From the NCBI GenBank assembly GCA_003991915.1, contig RQTK01000020.1, positions 493,250 to 557,249 of the forward strand: a DNA stretch of 64,000 nt. The letters run 5' to 3'. This stretch comes from Elysia chlorotica. Lineage: Eukaryota; Mollusca; Gastropoda; Plakobranchidae. Within the stretch, counting starts at the first letter, position 1, and each line of letters starts with the position of its first letter. Below, one piece after another: positions 24,341-35,714 of the stretch. The notes under the pieces were generated by a model, which ran no database searches, was not told the origin of the DNA, and saw only the letters and a program-made list of their open reading frames with translations. Both the position numbers and the translations under genes were made by a program.

Positions 24341-24988
24341 ATAAAGAACAGGGATCAAAGAGAAGTTTCCATGACAAGTTAAAACTTGCAGATTGAAGAT
24401 GACTTTAGATTAAATTTATTTGGAGGTTGTAAGGACACACATAGAACAGATTTAAACGCGCGTCTTATGATGCATTTAGATCTCACAGTCGAACGTTTTA
24501 ATTTTGTGAAATAAAAGTTTCTTTTAAAGAGAATTGATACTGGCAAAGACCCAACGCGTTTTAACAATAAATATGTTGCTAAAAAGCTATAGAAGAGAAC
24601 GAAAAGGAACTTTTGAAAAGATTCACTAAACCATGTGCCTATTAATATACGTACTTAAAATTAAGTTTATTAAAATGTTATAACAAAATTATACTTGCCG
24701 ATTCTACCTTCAAGAAAGTTTCTTTTTTGATTGTATAATGAATTATGCATTTGAAGCCTATACAGGCAGTTATGAAGACAAAAAGGAATAATTAAAATCT
24801 ATTTTTTTAAACTGTCCATTTTACAAATTTTTCTTTGCCCTTCGGGAAACACATAATTATGTAAAGTCAAAGATTCTATGAAGTATCCAACCAAAATAGG
24901 GGCGGCTTTTACATAAAATCACAGACACTGAGTTTAGGTATATAAGTAAATTATTTCTTTTTTGCAGTTAAGATCCACTTTCTGTGTA

Positions 24989-24989
<1 letters not shown>

Positions 24990-25049
<60 letters not shown>
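24990..25049. repeat. (CT)n microsatellite
   Basis: Nearly pure dinucleotide run. Confidence 0.95.
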
Positions 25050-25053
<4 letters not shown>

Positions 25054-25621
25054 GCGAAAATTTCAGTTATGAAAAATACAGTTGATAGGCCCCTAAGACA
25101 GAAATGCCATAAGAATAAACGAAGAACCTAAGGTAACACTCAATCGCAGGAACCACAAAGACGTTTTTCTAGCACAGTCGTAACTAAAGCCTTTCTCAGC
25201 ACCACAACCGCCGACTCCCAGGCCCTTCAAGACGTGTACAATGTCAACACCAAAACAGAATATTAATCAGCACACGGAATGTCAACACTGGAGCCAACCG
25301 GAACCCATCTCCTAGTTTCCGGTTATTCGATATCAGGTGTGACTCAAGACGGTTTCGAGTCTCCATTCCGGTATATTTTCTTTTACTCCTGTCTTTTTAT
25401 TTAATGGACTTTCATACAATGTGGATCTTGTCCCATTTTTCGCCTTCTATTTTTTTTACTCATTTTCTGTAAAGCCATTCCCGTTCATAACTTCACCTTT
25501 CTCCTTAGTCTTTTTCCGTGTTTCTGCTACGTTATATAATAACATGATGTTTAGACTTTTACCCACTTCTAGGATATTTTCTGTATTCTCAATGGTCTTA
25601 CATTGAGGTACCCTGTTTTTC

Positions 25622-25623
25622 CG

Positions 25624-25668
<45 letters not shown>
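25622..25668. repeat. (TTG)n microsatellite
   Basis: About 15 units, then a G-rich patch (25680-25735). Confidence 0.95.
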
Positions 25669-25857
25669 TGCCGTTTTTTGGGGGGCAGAAGGAGGCAGAG
25701 GCCGTGGGAGATGGGGGGAAAGGGGGGGGGTGCAAATAGGGAGCGCTGTAGACAAGAGGTTAGACATCGACCTCAGGCACATGAGGCGAAGAGTTTGAGG
25801 AGTAGCCTTGTCTTTAGAACCAAGAAGCGTCTGTTTAGAAAAAATAACCGTAACGAG

Positions 25858-26215
25858 TCTTCCGGGTAGCTCAGTCGATAGGGCGAAGTAACCTCTGCGC
25901 AAAGATCCATGGTTCGGTTTCCGCATCAGGCCGTCGTCAATCCTTTTGATTTGGTTAGTGTCCGTCTAAAGTGGCCACCAAGTATAAGCCATACAGATCT
26001 CGGCTCGTAAGTACAAACTGGCGGTAGCTTACGATTGGTCGTAAGCCTTCTTTTTTTTGTAAGTTATGTTTTAAGATGAGTTGTAAGCTTACCACAACAC
26101 ATAACGTGACCCGATGAGACTCGGGTATTCTCGCACTGTCTCGTGTGTGATTGACAGCATGTAAAATATTCAGACATTAGTTACTAGACCGTTGCGGTGT
26201 TAAATCCACCTTGGT
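25858..26215 (+). mobile_element. SINE copy split by a nested insertion
   Basis: The head is a tRNA-like ccgggtagctcagtcgatag (A-box) with B-box ggttcggtttccgc. The body starts with ttggttagtgtc and resumes only at about 26098 with taacgtgacccgatgagac and cactgtctcgtgtgtg. About 135 bp between the halves contains the family 2 palindromic element (26003-26092). Confidence 0.65.
26003..26092. mobile_element. Palindromic element, family 2, nested in a SINE
   Basis: It contains cgtaagtacaa, ggtagcttacga and gtcgtaagccttctt, then an inverted gagttgtaagcttac, the same words as in the other members. It interrupts a SINE whose two halves lie on either side (25858-25960 and from about 26098), so this insertion is the younger event. 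Confidence 0.6.
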
Positions 26216-27041
26216 CATAATATAATTATAACGATATTATTGTTGTGAGTGAATAAGTCAAAGGCATAAACGAAGAGTACTTCTGTCTGTTTTCAGAACT
26301 ATCAATAGGTTGACTAATTATGGCATGTAAAAGCATCATTCATACTGACCAAATTTCTATTAAATTCCAAGGTTGCTACCATTGAAGACAGAAAAAATCT
26401 GTAAAATTACTTTCTTTTTAGCTTAATTGACATAACCGAACTCATCGCAAAGTTCGGTGCTTTCAAGGCACAGAGCGGTGGACACCACCAGGGCCACAAC
26501 ATAATGTGCTCACACTATATTTACTCAATCTAGTGAATTGTTTCTTTTTGTGTGCTGACTCAATTGCATGAAAGAGAATTCTGATGTCCGCAAATTCATG
26601 TGTACACGGTGCTAGAGATTAGTTATCTTTGTAAACTGGTAAGCAGATCACATTCTGACCTCATGTTCTGTAGACGTCCTTGTTAAAACCAGAAATTGGA
26701 ATCAACATGAGCTCAGGGTTTTGATGTAGGCTTCTATCGCAGTAAATCCAACTACGTTATAAACTACAGGGTGAAACAAACTAGACAATAAAGTAAAATA
26801 ACCAGTGGATAAAACAGCTGTTAAATTCAATGACTACATTATATAAACATAACAACTAGTAAGTATATTCATAGTTTCCTTAGAACGCGCATTTAAAGAC
26901 CACAACATAGATCCAACAAAACTCAAACAACTGGTCCAAGGTGGAGATGTTTGCACGTTGTGAGCGTATGGCACCGCCGGCATCCAGACGGATAACAGGA
27001 TAGAGAGTTAAGTCCCCTTCTGTTCTCTAAGCCTAAGAAAT

Positions 27042-27335
27042 CCACGCTTTCAGGTTAGTTGGTAGGCTGTTAACAACACGTCTCTGAGTATGAATCTGTT
27101 TATTAATATTTAAAATAACGCTTTCAGGTTGGTTGGTTGGTTGGTTAGTTGGTTTTAACGTCCAACATCAGCACTATATAGGATATATTGTGGACGGGCC
27201 CAAAGATGGACGTCTGACAATTTTATGTGCTGCCACACACGAGACAGGACGGGGATACCATGACTCCTGTCTCAGCCGGTCACACGCTTTCAGGTTGGGT
27301 AGGCTGTTAACAACGCGTCTCTGAGTATCAATCTG
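27042..27335. repeat. Duplicated segment, second copy split by a SINE
   Basis: A segment of about 55 bp, cacgctttcaggtt...taggctgttaacaac.cgtctctgagtat.aatctg, occurs at 27042-27098. It occurs again as 27118-27132 plus 27284-27335, with the SINE between the two parts. Confidence 0.7.
27133..27283 (-). mobile_element. 5'-truncated SINE with probable target-site duplication
   Basis: The tail begins with ggttggttagttggttttaa, and the body runs through cgtccaacatcagcac, gtggacgggcc and cacacacgagacaggacggg to tctcagccggtca. The head is missing. A 15-bp direct repeat (acgctttcaggttgg) lies on each side (27118-27132 and 27284-27298), as expected for target-primed insertion. Confidence 0.7.
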
Positions 27336-27505
27336 AACTAACTATGGTAAGCGTTTATTAGAGATAGATCACTGTTACTCTTACTACGCTAAAATGTGTT
27401 CACTCTGATCATTTCGGTGACTTGGCCTGTTCCTATGTATGGAGGCCTCGACCTGTTCGTATTGGGCCATAAACACTCACGACATGCTCTTATATCAACA
27501 CAAAT

Positions 27506-27748
27506 ATTGTTTTGTTTTGTTTTGTTGCTTAACGTCTAACGTCATCGCTATGTAGGCTACACCGGGCCCTAATCCTGACATCTGACAACTTTACAAGCTG
27601 CCATATACGAAACAGGGTGGGGAGACCTGGACTCCTGTCACAGGCCGCCACATTATACTGAGACCGACCCTACCAACAGGGGACGAAATTAGGAAAGTAA
27701 ATTTGTGACCAATCTGGGGATTCGAACCGCGGACCTTCCGAGCGTAAT
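27506..27748 (-). mobile_element. SINE copy with intact B-box
   Basis: It has a TTTTG-rich tail, then gcttaacgtctaacgtca, gaaacagggtggggagacct, cctgtcacaggccgccaca and aggggacgaaatt. On the minus strand a consensus B-box (ggttcgaatcccc) lies at about 27716-27728. The A-box half of the head is missing. Confidence 0.75.
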
Positions 27749-28109
27749 GAAGATAAATTGTTCAATTTGGTGGGTGGCAGAAAAATGTCATCTAATAAAT
27801 ATAAGAACAGAAAAGGTTAGGACAGCCTAGTAATCCATATCTATGGTCTTTTAACACTTATCATCCTTTAAAACACACACACACACACACAAAAGTTGTA
27901 ACATTTTTCATGTTGTCTGGCCACAAAACTGGGTAACACCAAATAAATAAATCCTGCGATATGTATACAATTATAAAGAGCCATTCTATAAGAAAAATTA
28001 AAAAGATGAATAGACAAAACTAAGAGAGATTGACAGACTGTAAGTCAGATAACGATACAGAGAAATCATATCAACAAGGCAGACATAAAAGTTTGTAGAG
28101 AGAGAGGAA

Positions 28110-28310
28110 GCCAGTGCTGTGTGGGTAGGAGTGCCTAGCGCCTCGCGCGTGGGGTTGCGAGTGAGTCGACCAGCCAACCAGCGCGCTCACCCACACAGGG
28201 ATGTATGCACGTCTCGATCTAATCCAGACCTGGTCATGGGAAAAAAGCGAGGAGAGGGAGCGTGTGAATCTTTCCCCACCAACACTAACAGCGGAGACGT
28301 GCATGTTTTA
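28110..28310. other. CpG-rich patch with nested inverted repeats
   Basis: Distinctly GC- and CpG-rich against AT-rich flanks. ctgtgtgggt (about 28117) pairs with acccacacag (about 28189), and tgcacgtctc (about 28206) pairs with gagacgtgca (about 28293). Both strands are open over it (28071-28304 and 28119-28337) without recognisable protein motifs. It could be a worn element, an exon or a promoter-type CpG island. Confidence 0.4.
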
Positions 28311-28339
28311 GTTGTCAAAAACCACTGCATTCGCTAGCA

Positions 28340-31300
28340 TTCATTCATAAAAAAATTCCTATGATAATGAGGATAGTTTGTTCATGCTTCGAACAGAGAG
28401 ATGGCTGGATGAAAAAAGTCGCGGGAAAAGTCTCGTGGTGTTCCTGAGTTTTTCAACTTATAATTTATTATACCACGAGAGGTAAAAAGTAGGTCTTTGT
28501 GTAGATTGTGTTTGCTCTATACAGTTTTGATATGTTTTTTTTAAAATTAATAATCATAATAAATCAATCACACAAGAGTAAACGTGTAAGATCCTTTAGT
28601 GTTGATACCGAAAATGCGTCGTTATCACCTAGAGTCGAAAACTCAGTCTAGATTTAACTTTTGTTAATACAAAATTTATAAAAAGTAGTATACGTTAGCA
28701 TGAGGTGGTATATTTTCAGTGAAAATTTTTACTCAATAGTTCTTTGAACTGTTCTACAAAATATTTGACCACTTTATAGTAAGCTGCAAAAGTCAATGAC
28801 GATCATAATTATGCCTTTAGTAATTCGTACTTAGTTCTCAAGCGTATAGAGAGACATCCGCGCGCGGGCTTGAAACACACTGGTACGGTGTATATGACGG
28901 TTTTGCAGTTTAGGTCGCAAATTAGCCATAAAAGTTTCAATAGAATAGATCAATTACCTTTTCAATCGGGGCTTTGTGAAACAGCGTGAGACCAGCATGA
29001 TCATGAAATATATGCGAAGTACATAAAGTTAGTAGTGTGCAGAACACAGCCTTTGTTTCCGAAAATCTTCCACTGGCGTTATTTTCTCTACCTACCTCGT
29101 ATTAGTAATACGTTTCGCACAGGGGAGGTTTATTTTCACAGTGGATGTATGTAATAAGATCCAAGCTTGTGAAACCATTATCATTTTTTTAATTTGTTAA
29201 AACAAGAAATATGGTAAAAGAAATCAGAAACCAGTGGAAAATGCAATTATGAATAAACATTCACTTTAATAAACGGATCTACGAAACTATCTGCGTAACA
29301 TAATTGGACATCTCATTTCCATTAAAAAGTAAAAGTTAGAAAAGACTTTGGCTAGCACAAGAACTTTATCTTTTTTATGATTGATATACTATTGCCATCG
29401 ACGCACAATGCTCAATGGACTGTTATCACTGAAAGTTGTTATTTAAATTAAGTCTTTATGATAACTGACCTTTTACGATATTTATTTAATATGTGAGTCT
29501 CTTGGACGTCTACATTTTTATGATATTATCTAAGTCTTAATTAATCCACTATTTATTGAACCATGCAGAAATTGCAATAGAACGGGAAAAAACTCGGGGC
29601 AAATATTTGCAATTACAGAGAGAAATAAAAATAGTTTGAGGGTATTCAATGCGGACAATATGTCACATGCTAGATACAAAACCCATGCGTAAAGTTAATG
29701 ACTGGTCCATATAAAAGCCTTAAAAGACTGCTACACAGATCAAAAAGAGGAGAAGCGTATAAGAGGAATACTAAATTTTGCAGCGAATTTCAGCAACAAT
29801 CAAAATCGTTTACCCTCTCTAGCAGAACAATAACCGCACACTGGTGCCTTAAATTCATTCTGTGGTACAGGATAAAAAAATAAACTGACGCGTTTTAATG
29901 ATTTCAATGGCTTTTTTAAATTTAAAACAAAACCGCAAAAGGTTTGCGAAGCAAAACCATTTAATTTGCAAGTATTACAACATTATAACAAAGCAAGCTG
30001 GTATAAGCTTAATAGCATAATAAGTCTGATTTGGATTATTATAATTATGAGAAACCAGCAAGAGAAAAGATTATTATTATCAATAGATGCGTTGACCTAA
30101 TGATAATTCTAAAAACAGACTGACAGGGCCTTGAACCCAGATCTAGATCTATATAATATGATTAGCGTTGGCTTAATATCGATACATCTGGATTAAGGGC
30201 GGGTTATCAGTAGTCCAATCATCTTGCGCTGCATAAAGACTGTCGTGAGGGACTAAGCATCGGCTCGGCAGTGCAATTATTCTTCTCTGGTACATAGAGG
30301 TTTCGTCGATGGAGGCCGCTTCCTATTCAAGTGCCAGACAGACGCATATTTTGTTTGACTTTTATGTTGTTCCTACCAGTGGCTTATTATTGTCATAAAA
30401 TACTTCTCTGTAAAAATCAAATTGTTTGAGATCTCGTGATAGAGCCTTCAAATTCTGCAGCTTTGAACATTGGCTCAAAGAATGGTGATTCTAAATTATT
30501 CAGTAATTTCATTTCATTCCAAACACCCACGGATTATAGCTGGCAACTGTAATTTCAAATTCAAACATGCGTAATCCGAAAGCCAACCATTAAAGGACCA
30601 AGGTTTAATGCGCTCCGCCGCCGGCATTATGGCACTACACTGCACGTTATCACTCTTTATTATATGTTTAAGATATATATTTTTTTCCTTTCCAAAAAGG
30701 TTACATAAAACTTATTAGTGTAAAACTGTAAACTTTGAAGAGAAAAAAAATATGGTTAACTGGCGAAAAGTAACTGGAAAACTAAACGGTGATACCTATT
30801 ATCCTTCTTAGAACAGTTCTACATGAACATAAATAATTACCTACACATAGATGACCATAACTCAGCCAAACATTATCCGATTTGGTACCAAATTAAAGCT
30901 GAAGACATGGGCTATAAACATCCTAACTGTACCTTATGCCCTGATTTGACAGAATTAGAACGCCTCACAATATGTGCGAAAATGAAGATCAGTGTCGGTA
31001 GTGTGTTTTCTAATCAACACTGATCTCTTCCTTTTATTTAATTTTTGGCCGAGGATAAAGCTCTAACATTTTAATAGTTGTGGAAGGGCAGTGTAGCTGA
31101 GATCACAGGATGAAAAAAAAAATATGGAAATTATTTTTATTTCAAGAAATAGATGATTTAAGACAAAGAATGGCGCCCCGTCTGTAAAACGCAATGTTGT
31201 GGATACAAATTTAGTAGTGTGTGCGAGACAAGTACAGAAATGGATAAGTATATGTCATATAGATAAATAAAACAAAATTCAGATAAAAAACTAACAGAAA

Positions 31301-31740
31301 AACCAGATAAGCCTCTTTGTAATTATGATAAGTGAAGCCGAAAGTTTCCTGCGAAAAGAAACCTTGAGAGGGTCAACGTTGAGATATTATCTTTCCTTAT
31401 CCTCATTTACTAAAAAGTGAAGAGGGAGCAAGGTCATGATTTGATGGTTAGACAAACACGAGAAATCTTCTCTTCTTTGCCGTTACACTATACATATCGT
31501 AGCAGGAAAAAGTATTGAACATAAACATTTGGTATGGTATGGTAGATCTTCTCTTCTCTACCTGCCCACTGTACAACATCTGACAAAATTAAAACGCTTC
31601 AAAGATCTCTCCGATTTTTATCGCCTCGTATGTGCCAGGGTAATAAAACGGGAACACAGCTTTCGATGTGACCTCGTTTAAATCTAATTAAAGGGAGACA
31701 ATGCAACAAGGCTTCATTAATCACCCGTAACTAATCCTTA
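28340..31740. other. No recognised gene
   Basis: AT-rich sequence with only short open frames and a weak tRNA-like remnant at 30120-30195. Confidence 0.5.
30120..30195 (-). mobile_element. Possible SINE head remnant
   Basis: The minus strand contains gggttcaaggccctg, a B-box-like sequence, preceded by ttaagccaacgctaat. Nothing of the SINE body follows, so the call is weak. Confidence 0.25.
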
Positions 31741-31750
31741 AAACACGGGA

Positions 31751-31990
31751 CCAACTGGCGCAAGTGGTTGAGCGTTGATTACCCAGTCAAAAGTCCGCGG
31801 GTCAAAACCCACGAGCGAGAAATGTTTCTCACATTGCGCCCCCTCTTTTTTAGTTCGGTTTAATTTGACGGCTGACATAAAAGTCCTGCTATCCCCGCAC
31901 TGTTTCGTGTGTGGCAGCACGTAAAATTGTCAAATGTGAACCTTGGGACTCGTCGACGTGTATGATTCTTGTTGAGACGTAGGAGGCGTA
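31751..31990 (+). mobile_element. SINE copy, nearly full length
   Basis: Head ccaactggcgcaagtggttg followed by agcg (A-box), B-box-like gggtcaaaaccc, then the body with ggctgacataaaagtcctg, ccgcactgtttcgtgtgtgg and cagcacgtaaaattgtcaaa. It lies about 1 kb upstream of the GPCR exon. Confidence 0.7.
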
Positions 31991-32900
31991 AAACTAAAAG
32001 TTAGATCCTCTCCTACAAAGGCTCTTTCACACACTGTTCCATGTCTACCAACATCACGCCAGAAGAGCCTAACTTTTTGTACGTGTTTTTTCCTTACGCT
32101 TATCTCGTTAAAATTCACTCAGTAATTGATGTCTGAGTGGGCTGGCTTTGTGTAGTAGAAGGTGGATAAAATGATCAGCACACAGATTAGAATAGTTTTC
32201 TCTATTTTCTGTGGCTCAGCCAGTCCAAATGGTTCAAGGTCGTCTTGATCTTAATTCTCTCTTAATCCCTCACAGGGTGGTTTGGGGTAGGGAGTGAATT
32301 GAATCTATATAAAAAAAATTTAGTGCTGATTGTGGGCTTCCCGCCTCGATTTTTTGCCCATCTCTACAGACTTACTCAATCACTTAAAAATTAAAAAAAA
32401 TATTTACATTAGATTGATATCTATCATACTTTCAGCACAAATTATCCTTAAATCGAATAGTGTTATTTATTCATTCGCGTACTGAAAACACCATAGTTGT
32501 GCAAATATAAAATTTAGAAGCATTAAAGTTGGATTCAGTGCTCAAGTTTAAATGTGTAAGAACATTTTTCAATGTTAAATTATCCTCTGAGCTTGAAAAT
32601 TGACAAATAAACTAAAACGTTGGCAGTCTTGCATAATAATTATGAAGATTACTATATGTTTCTTAAAAATGTAATCATGAACAACTCCTGTGCACAAGTA
32701 TGTAATAAAGTGTGTCGAAACTTTTCTTCATATAATTTTATAAGTTTAGAGCTGCACAGAGAAAGGACTTGTTACATTTTTAAAATGTCTGTTGCATTCA
32801 AGACGAAAGTAAATAGTCAGTCCAAGGTCTCAACATAAGCTTAATAACACTCCTCTAAGTTTTGGACATTGCACAGATCTTAAACGCCCGTAGAGTTCAA

Positions 32901-33347
32901 ATGCTAAGCATAGGAGCCAATATGGAAGCCAGCCTTACAGTCATCGTCAACACTACCGGACATATGAACCTCTCCGGCTACTGGCCGACCAAGATCGATG
33001 AACTCCATGCCAAGCTGAACTCCAGCGCATGGCAGAACAACAACTCTTCCGAGAAGGAAGACCTGGAGGAATACGCCGGAGACGAGCAGCCTCTGTACGC
33101 CCAGATCATCATCGTCCTCATGTACGTTCTCATCATCATCGTGGCGGTGGGCGGCAACCTGCTCTTCTCCTACGTGATCGTGATGCGGGCCAAGATGCCT
33201 TCGGTGACGAACCTGTTCCTTCTGAACCTGGCCATCAGTGATCTCATGAAGGCCATCATCTGCAACCCGTTCACGTTCATGGCGAACCTGATCTGGATGT
33301 ACTGGCCGTACGGGGAGTTCTTGTGTCCGGTTGTCACCTACATACAG
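32901..33347 (+). CDS. First coding exon of a class A (rhodopsin-like) neuropeptide-type GPCR, partial gene
   Basis: This exon encodes the N-terminal 149 residues of a seven-transmembrane receptor of the cell surface. Residues 1-64 are extracellular with N-glycosylation sequons at N17, N23, N40 and N47/N48. TM1 is about 68-92 with the GN motif (N86, position 1.50). TM2 is about 103-127 with LNLAISDL (D114, position 2.50). ECL1 holds the WPYG motif (W135), and C142 is the TM3 disulfide cysteine (3.25). The exon ends in Y-I-Q at phase 0 before a CAG|GTGAGA donor. An in-frame TAA lies at 32856-32858, so translation starts inside this exon, at ATG 32901 or at ATG 32922. The second has the better context (A at -3, G at +4) and gives 142 residues. 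The exon is clearly more GC-rich than its flanks. The motif pattern recalls NPY/RYamide (luqin)-type peptide receptors; that subfamily call is from memory and tentative. TM3-TM7 are not recognised in the window. Confidence 0.88.
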
Positions 33348-33353
33348 GTGAGA
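33345..33353 (+). promoter_or_regulatory. 5' splice donor of the GPCR exon
   Basis: CAG|GTGAGA matches the metazoan donor consensus closely. The intron begins at 33348. Reading past it in frame adds only seven residues before a stop, and the receptor homology stops exactly at the CAG. Confidence 0.8.
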
Positions 33354-33456
33354 TTGTTTAAAGTATTTTAAAGTATTTGGGGACGGGGGGAATATTGTAA
33401 AAGGAAAGAGAGATAGGGTGAGCCAAAGCGACTCTAATTTGTGTGTACTATTCATT

Positions 33457-34030
33457 CGGGGAATGCGTGTGACAAGTCACCTCCACACAGGTGATGGATT
33501 TTTCGGGGATGGGGTGGTAAAGTGCTGTAAATTGTGAAATAAGTGGGACGGGGGAGACGGAGAGCCATCACCTGCGGCCCTTTTATGCACATGGATAACC
33601 TCATCTGTGCGGGGAGTTCTGTGCCCGGTGGTCACCTACATAAACGTCAGATTTTTTAAGGGTAGTTTGGGCGTTAGGGGTTGGGGTAGAGTATTGTAAA
33701 AGGGAGAGGGGTGAGCCATAGCGAATGTCATCTACATCGACGAGGAGTTCTTGTGTCCGATTGTCACTACCGCATAAGTGGGGAATATTTTCGAGGGTGG
33801 TGCGGGAGATTGCTGTAAAATGGGTAGGGGGAGGCGCCATCCTCTATAATTATGTACTGTTCATAACGAGAATTTTTCAGTTCAACTGTTACCAGTCCTA
33901 CATACAGATGGATTTGCAGGGGAATTGGCTATGGAGGGGGCAGTTTAAAGAAGGAGGCTAAAAGTGGAAAGACAGATGGGTTTCCAGGGGAGAAGGCTAT
34001 AGGAGGGGGCAGTTTAAAGATGGAGGCTAA
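33457..34030 (+). repeat. Decayed tandem copies of the GPCR exon end and splice donor
   Basis: The segment starting at 33311 (end of the exon, donor and about 100 bp of intron) recurs from 33457, 33610, 33741 and 33867. The spacings are 146, 153, 131 and 126 bp. Each copy keeps a recognisable 'ggggagttc...tgtcacctacatac' stretch or part of it, then a G-rich stretch and a 'gta(a)ttgtaaaa' or 'gctgtaaa' block, often followed by 'gagccat'. The copy at 33457 keeps an ACACAG|GTGATG donor. The copy at 33610 has a two-base frame-disrupting loss and an in-frame stop. In the 33867 copy the donor GT has become AT. A shorter sub-duplication with a period of about 67 bp follows (33904-33961 and 33971-34029). 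These copies are intronic and not coding. Confidence 0.75.
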
Positions 34031-34998
34031 ATAGAGAAGTCGGAATGGAAATTTAGGAAGGGAGATGAAAAAAAGAGTGAATTACATTTGGAGAAAACGC
34101 ATGAAAAAAAGAAAGGGTGTTTGAAGGGAAATTTACATAAAAAGGTTAAAAACGAGTGTGGCAGTAATATTAAGAAAGATGTCTAAGCACGAAAGAGGTA
34201 CCTTCAAGAGAAGGGAGGCGTGTTGGTGGGACATACCATCGAGTGAGTGCCCCTGTGGTTTTTCACTTTCTGAACGTGATCATGTAGTGGAACGTGGGAT
34301 AGGTCCTTGGCTTCAACCTCTATACAAACAGGTGTATCAGCTCGAATTGCTCACCCTCGTCTGAGATCGTGTTTTTAGAATCAGCGGCAAATAGTAATGA
34401 TACGTAGATCCGTATTACTTGGTTTCACAGTCCTGCTGGTCTAAATGAAAAAATCGGGTCATTATTCTGCTAGGAGTTAATTTTTGTGGGCGTTATTGTG
34501 TCATGACTCTTCTGATTGTGCAACTGTTTTTCTAATATGAACGTGATTTTCCTTGTATAACCCATCTTTAATTTGTATAGGTTTGGTGGTGATGTGACGT
34601 GATTTTTTTTATTTGCCTGAATGCTGTAGGCCTACTGAATTTTTCCGTGATTTGTGGGCTCTTATTTTATTACTTCCTGTTCTTATTCTATCACCCAGTT
34701 TTTTCTAATCTCTCTATGTCCTCATTACGGCTTCAGTCTTAGTCGTCATTCTTCTGTTTAAGAAGTGTTTCACTGTTGCCTCGCCATAGTTCAGTAGGCA
34801 CTCCAAAGGTATTAGCGAGAAAAGAGCGGTACTGATTGGCGCTGTTAAGTCAATTACTGGTCGGTGCACAGAAGATGCTCTTTTTTGTTTTGTTTTTGTT
34901 ACATGTTTGCTTCCGATGTTACATTGATGATCTCTGATCAAAAGCCTGCAAAGGTGTGTACATGATTTATGTATACGGTATGAAATAATAATATAATA

Positions 34999-35020
34999 CT
35001 GATGATGATGATGATGATGA

Positions 35021-35072
<52 letters not shown>

Positions 35073-35075
35073 TCA
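34999..35075. repeat. (TGA)n-(TAA)n compound microsatellite
   Basis: About 7 GAT units, then about 17 TAA units. Confidence 0.95.
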
Positions 35076-35651
35076 ACAACAACAGTAGCAATAATAAATG
35101 GCATTTACATTCCGCATATTCAAAGAAAAAGCAATGCCCTATGCGCCAATAAAGTTGTATAAAACGCGAGTATATAGTACAACACACAACCAATAAATTT
35201 TAGCAATCAAGATTAAAAATTTTACACGATATGATAATAAAACATGCTAGATATTTAAGTAAAGTAATATCCAGAACGAAATTAAAATTATGCTTATGAC
35301 AACGATAAAAAATATATTATTTTTTCTGTTGAAATGCAATGCGTAGAGTTAGGAGAAAATTTGAAAAAAAAACAACTTAAGTTTACAGTCTTTTAGTTCT
35401 TTTTACATACTAAAATCATTATGCTTTTAAAAGCAAGTAATATTTCAATTGAATTTTTAAACTATCTGATTCGTCTGTGCCTCGAAGTTTCTTCGGAAGT
35501 TTTAATTGATAGATAAAGACATCTATAAGCTTTGATCATGCTGGTCATCTTTTATGTCATGATCCTAGTCTTCTACTCTGTGCCATCTACCTTAAAAAGC
35601 TGATTTATCATATTCTGACCTATAAGACGAGCCTTTAATAGGGATAAAGGT

Positions 35652-35714
35652 ATGGAGCCCGTGATCCCTGATTAAGAGCAGGCGCTCTGCTGACTAGGCC
35701 ACCAAAACCCCCAC
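35652..35714 (-). pseudogene. tRNA-like relic (tRNA pseudogene or SINE head)
   Basis: On the minus strand: ggtggcctagtcagcagagc (A-box-like) then gcctgctcttaatcaggg, which resembles an anticodon arm with a ctcttaa loop. It is followed by a degenerate B-box (atcacgggctcc). The 8-nt loop and broken B-box argue against a working tRNA. Confidence 0.5.

Noticed and set aside
32862-32900. Upstream extension of the GPCR exon from a TTG codon
   Set aside because: It has no ATG before 32901, and an in-frame stop lies just upstream. A non-ATG start is unnecessary.
33725-33961. 78-codon frame after the GPCR exon as a second receptor exon
   Set aside because: It lies within the decayed tandem copies and lacks receptor motifs.
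35652-35714. Functional tRNA gene
   Set aside because: Abnormal anticodon loop and broken B-box.
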